Origin: Pseudoxanthomonas composti
Lineage (GTDB): Bacteria; Pseudomonadota; Gammaproteobacteria; Xanthomonadales; Xanthomonadaceae
Assembly: GCF_004122095.1 (NCBI RefSeq)
Contig: NZ_SAWZ01000003.1
Coordinates: 382,128 to 446,127 of the forward strand
Length of the DNA: 64,000 nucleotides
Reading direction: 5' to 3'
This document shows positions 63,029-64,000 of the stretch, one piece after another. The notes beneath the pieces were generated by a model, which worked only from the letters and a program-made list of their open reading frames with translations, made no database searches and had not been told where the DNA came from. Made by a program: the position numbers and the translations under genes. How positions within the stretch are numbered: position 1 is the stretch's first letter; each line of letters starts with the position of its first letter.

Positions 63029-63149
63029 TAGGGTGGACAACGCGAAGCTTGTCCACCAATGCAGGTGGTGGTGGGTGAGGGCTGCACGGGCCGTGCGCAC
63101 GCGGTCGGGTTGGCGGCGGTGGTGGATGGAAGAGCGTCATCCACCCTAC
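63029..63149. repeat. 121-bp direct repeat, copy B (two hairpins)
   Basis: Same as copy A at 62794; two base differences seen (CTGCACGGG for CTGCGCGGG, GCGTCATCC for GCGCCATCC). A third partial end follows (CTACGCAGGGGACGTGGCGA). Confidence 0.8.
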
Positions 63150-63259
63150 GCAGGGGACGTGGCGAGGCTTGTCCATCGGGCGCCGTTGCGACTGCGGTCG
63201 AGGTGCGCAGGTTTTTGCCTGGCGCATCGTTGCCCGTCGTCAACGGCGGCGGCCATTTT

Positions 63260-64000
63260 TCATGCGGGAAGCGCCTGGCGCCGGGTGTGGGCCGATAGAG
63301 CCGACTCGGCGCGTTCCAGGCGGAACACGGCGACGGTTGCGACCAGCGCCTGCGCCTGTTCTTCCATCGCGCGCGCTGCGGCCGAGGCTTCTTCCACCAG
63401 CGCGGCGTTCTGCTGGGTGGTCTCGTCCATCTGCACCACGGTCTGGTTGACCTGCTCGATGCCCGAAGCCTGTTCCTGCGAGGCCGCGGAGATCTCGCCC
63501 ATGATGTCGGTGACCCGCTGTACCGAGCCCACCAGCTCTTCCATGGTCTTGCCGGCCTGGCCGGCCAGGGCCGAGCCGTCGGACACCTTGGACACCGAGT
63601 CCTCGATCAGGCCCTTGATTTCCTTGGCGGCATTGGCCGAGCGCTGGGCCAGGGTGCGCACCTCGCTGGCGACCACTGCGAAACCACGGCCCTGTTCGCC
63701 GGCGCGCGCGGCTTCCACGGCGGCATTGAGCGCCAGGATGTTGGTCTGGAAGGCGATGCCGTCGATCACGCTGATGATGTCGGCAATCTTGCGCGAGGAC
63801 GCTTCGATCTGGCCCATGGTCGTGACCACCTGGCCGACCACGGCGCCGCCGCTGGCGGCGACCTGGGCCGCGTCCACGGCCAGCTGATTGGCCTGGCGGG
63901 CGTGTTCGGCGTTCTGCTTGACCGTGGAGGTCAGCTCTTCCATCGAGGCGGCGGTCTCTTCCAGGTTGGCCGCCTGCTGCTCGGTACGGCGCGAGAGGTC
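63260..64000 (-). CDS. Methyl-accepting chemotaxis protein, C-terminal part
   Basis: The last ~247 residues of an MCP that continues past the window edge (frame open to 64000). Signalling hairpin: [21 protein letters not shown], then the tip [20 protein letters not shown] and [20 protein letters not shown], ending [14 protein letters not shown]. No xWxxF tether, unlike the neighbouring MCP. Its hairpin is close to identical to that of the MCP at 59863 over long stretches, so the pair are recent paralogs or exchanged by recombination. Confidence 0.9.
   Translation of the reverse strand, partial: DLSRRTEQQAANLEETAASMEELTSTVKQNAEHARQANQLAVDAAQVAASGGAVVGQVVTTMGQIEASSRKIADIISVIDGIAFQTNILALNAAVEAARAGEQGRGFAVVASEVRTLAQRSANAAKEIKGLIEDSVSKVSDGSALAGQAGKTMEELVGSVQRVTDIMGEISAASQEQASGIEQVNQTVVQMDETTQQNAALVEEASAAARAMEEQAQALVATVAVFRLERAESALSAHTRRQALPA

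Overview
The window is a very GC-rich (roughly 68-70 % by eye), densely packed bacterial chromosome segment. Gene content and family resemblance point to the Xanthomonadaceae/Lysobacteraceae (Xanthomonas, Stenotrophomonas, Pseudoxanthomonas and relatives). The main pointers are the glgA-glgB-treZ-malQ-treY-glgX cluster, a 227-residue Xanthomonas-type PhoP with PhoQ, TrpS with a C-terminal extension, birA-coaX-SPOR followed by tRNA-Thr, and a cheW-cheR-cheD-cheB block. The species cannot be fixed from the sequence alone. No phage, IS element, integrase, CRISPR array or rRNA is visible; this looks like core chromosome with a few repeat-rich intergenic gaps.

Layout. 1-7.7 kb: end of a host-attachment-type protein, a lipocalin, a glycine-zipper protein, an AcuI-type reductase, a DUF808 membrane protein, a diguanylate cyclase, a DUF998 membrane protein, and an HWE histidine kinase overlapping a single-domain response regulator. 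7.7-21.1 kb: an NAD(P)-binding protein, then the glycogen/trehalose operon. glgA, glgB, treZ, malQ and treY are chained by four stop/start overlaps and followed by a DUF2934 gene and glgX. Together they make glycogen from ADP-glucose, branch and debranch it, and convert malto-oligosaccharide ends to trehalose; glgC and glgP are not in the window. 21-36 kb: a mixture of envelope and small stress-type genes plus two unrelated PQQ-dependent sugar dehydrogenases (membrane Gcd and a periplasmic Asd-type enzyme), an EF-hand protein, small lipoproteins, a HAD phosphatase, dusA and an arginine deiminase-related hydrolase. 36-43.7 kb: phoP-phoQ with a small exported protein upstream, mtfA with an apparent ATT start, birA-coaX-SPOR, tRNA-Thr(TGT), an entericidin-like lipoprotein and a CsbD protein.

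43.7-55 kb: trpS, an MBL-fold hydrolase, an exported M28 peptidase, a divergent SDR/LacI-family pair, and a 2-oxoacid dehydrogenase operon (E1-alpha, E1-beta, an SH3-like protein, E2) on the minus strand. 55-64 kb: a minus-strand chemotaxis region. In transcription order it is a second MCP (cut by the window edge), a DUF6436-like membrane-anchored cysteine protein overlapping a full MCP that ends in an xWxxF tether, a YcgR/PilZ flagellar brake, then cheW, cheR, cheD and cheB. cheA and cheY are not in the window, so this is an adaptation module that must work with a kinase encoded elsewhere.

Non-coding structure is unusually rich. There are five copies of a GAGTGAG-based repeat, five REP/BIME-like hairpin elements carrying GTGGGAGCGGCTTCAGCCGCGA-type arms, a pair of 121-bp direct repeats each folding into two hairpins, a degenerate 29-32-bp tandem array beside cheB, and several strong hairpin terminators capped by UUCG or GCAA tetraloops. 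The items judged most worth follow-up are the ATT start of mtfA, the MCP/DUF6436 translationally coupled pair, the SH3-like gene coupled to E2, the GAGTGAG repeat family, and the tandem array.
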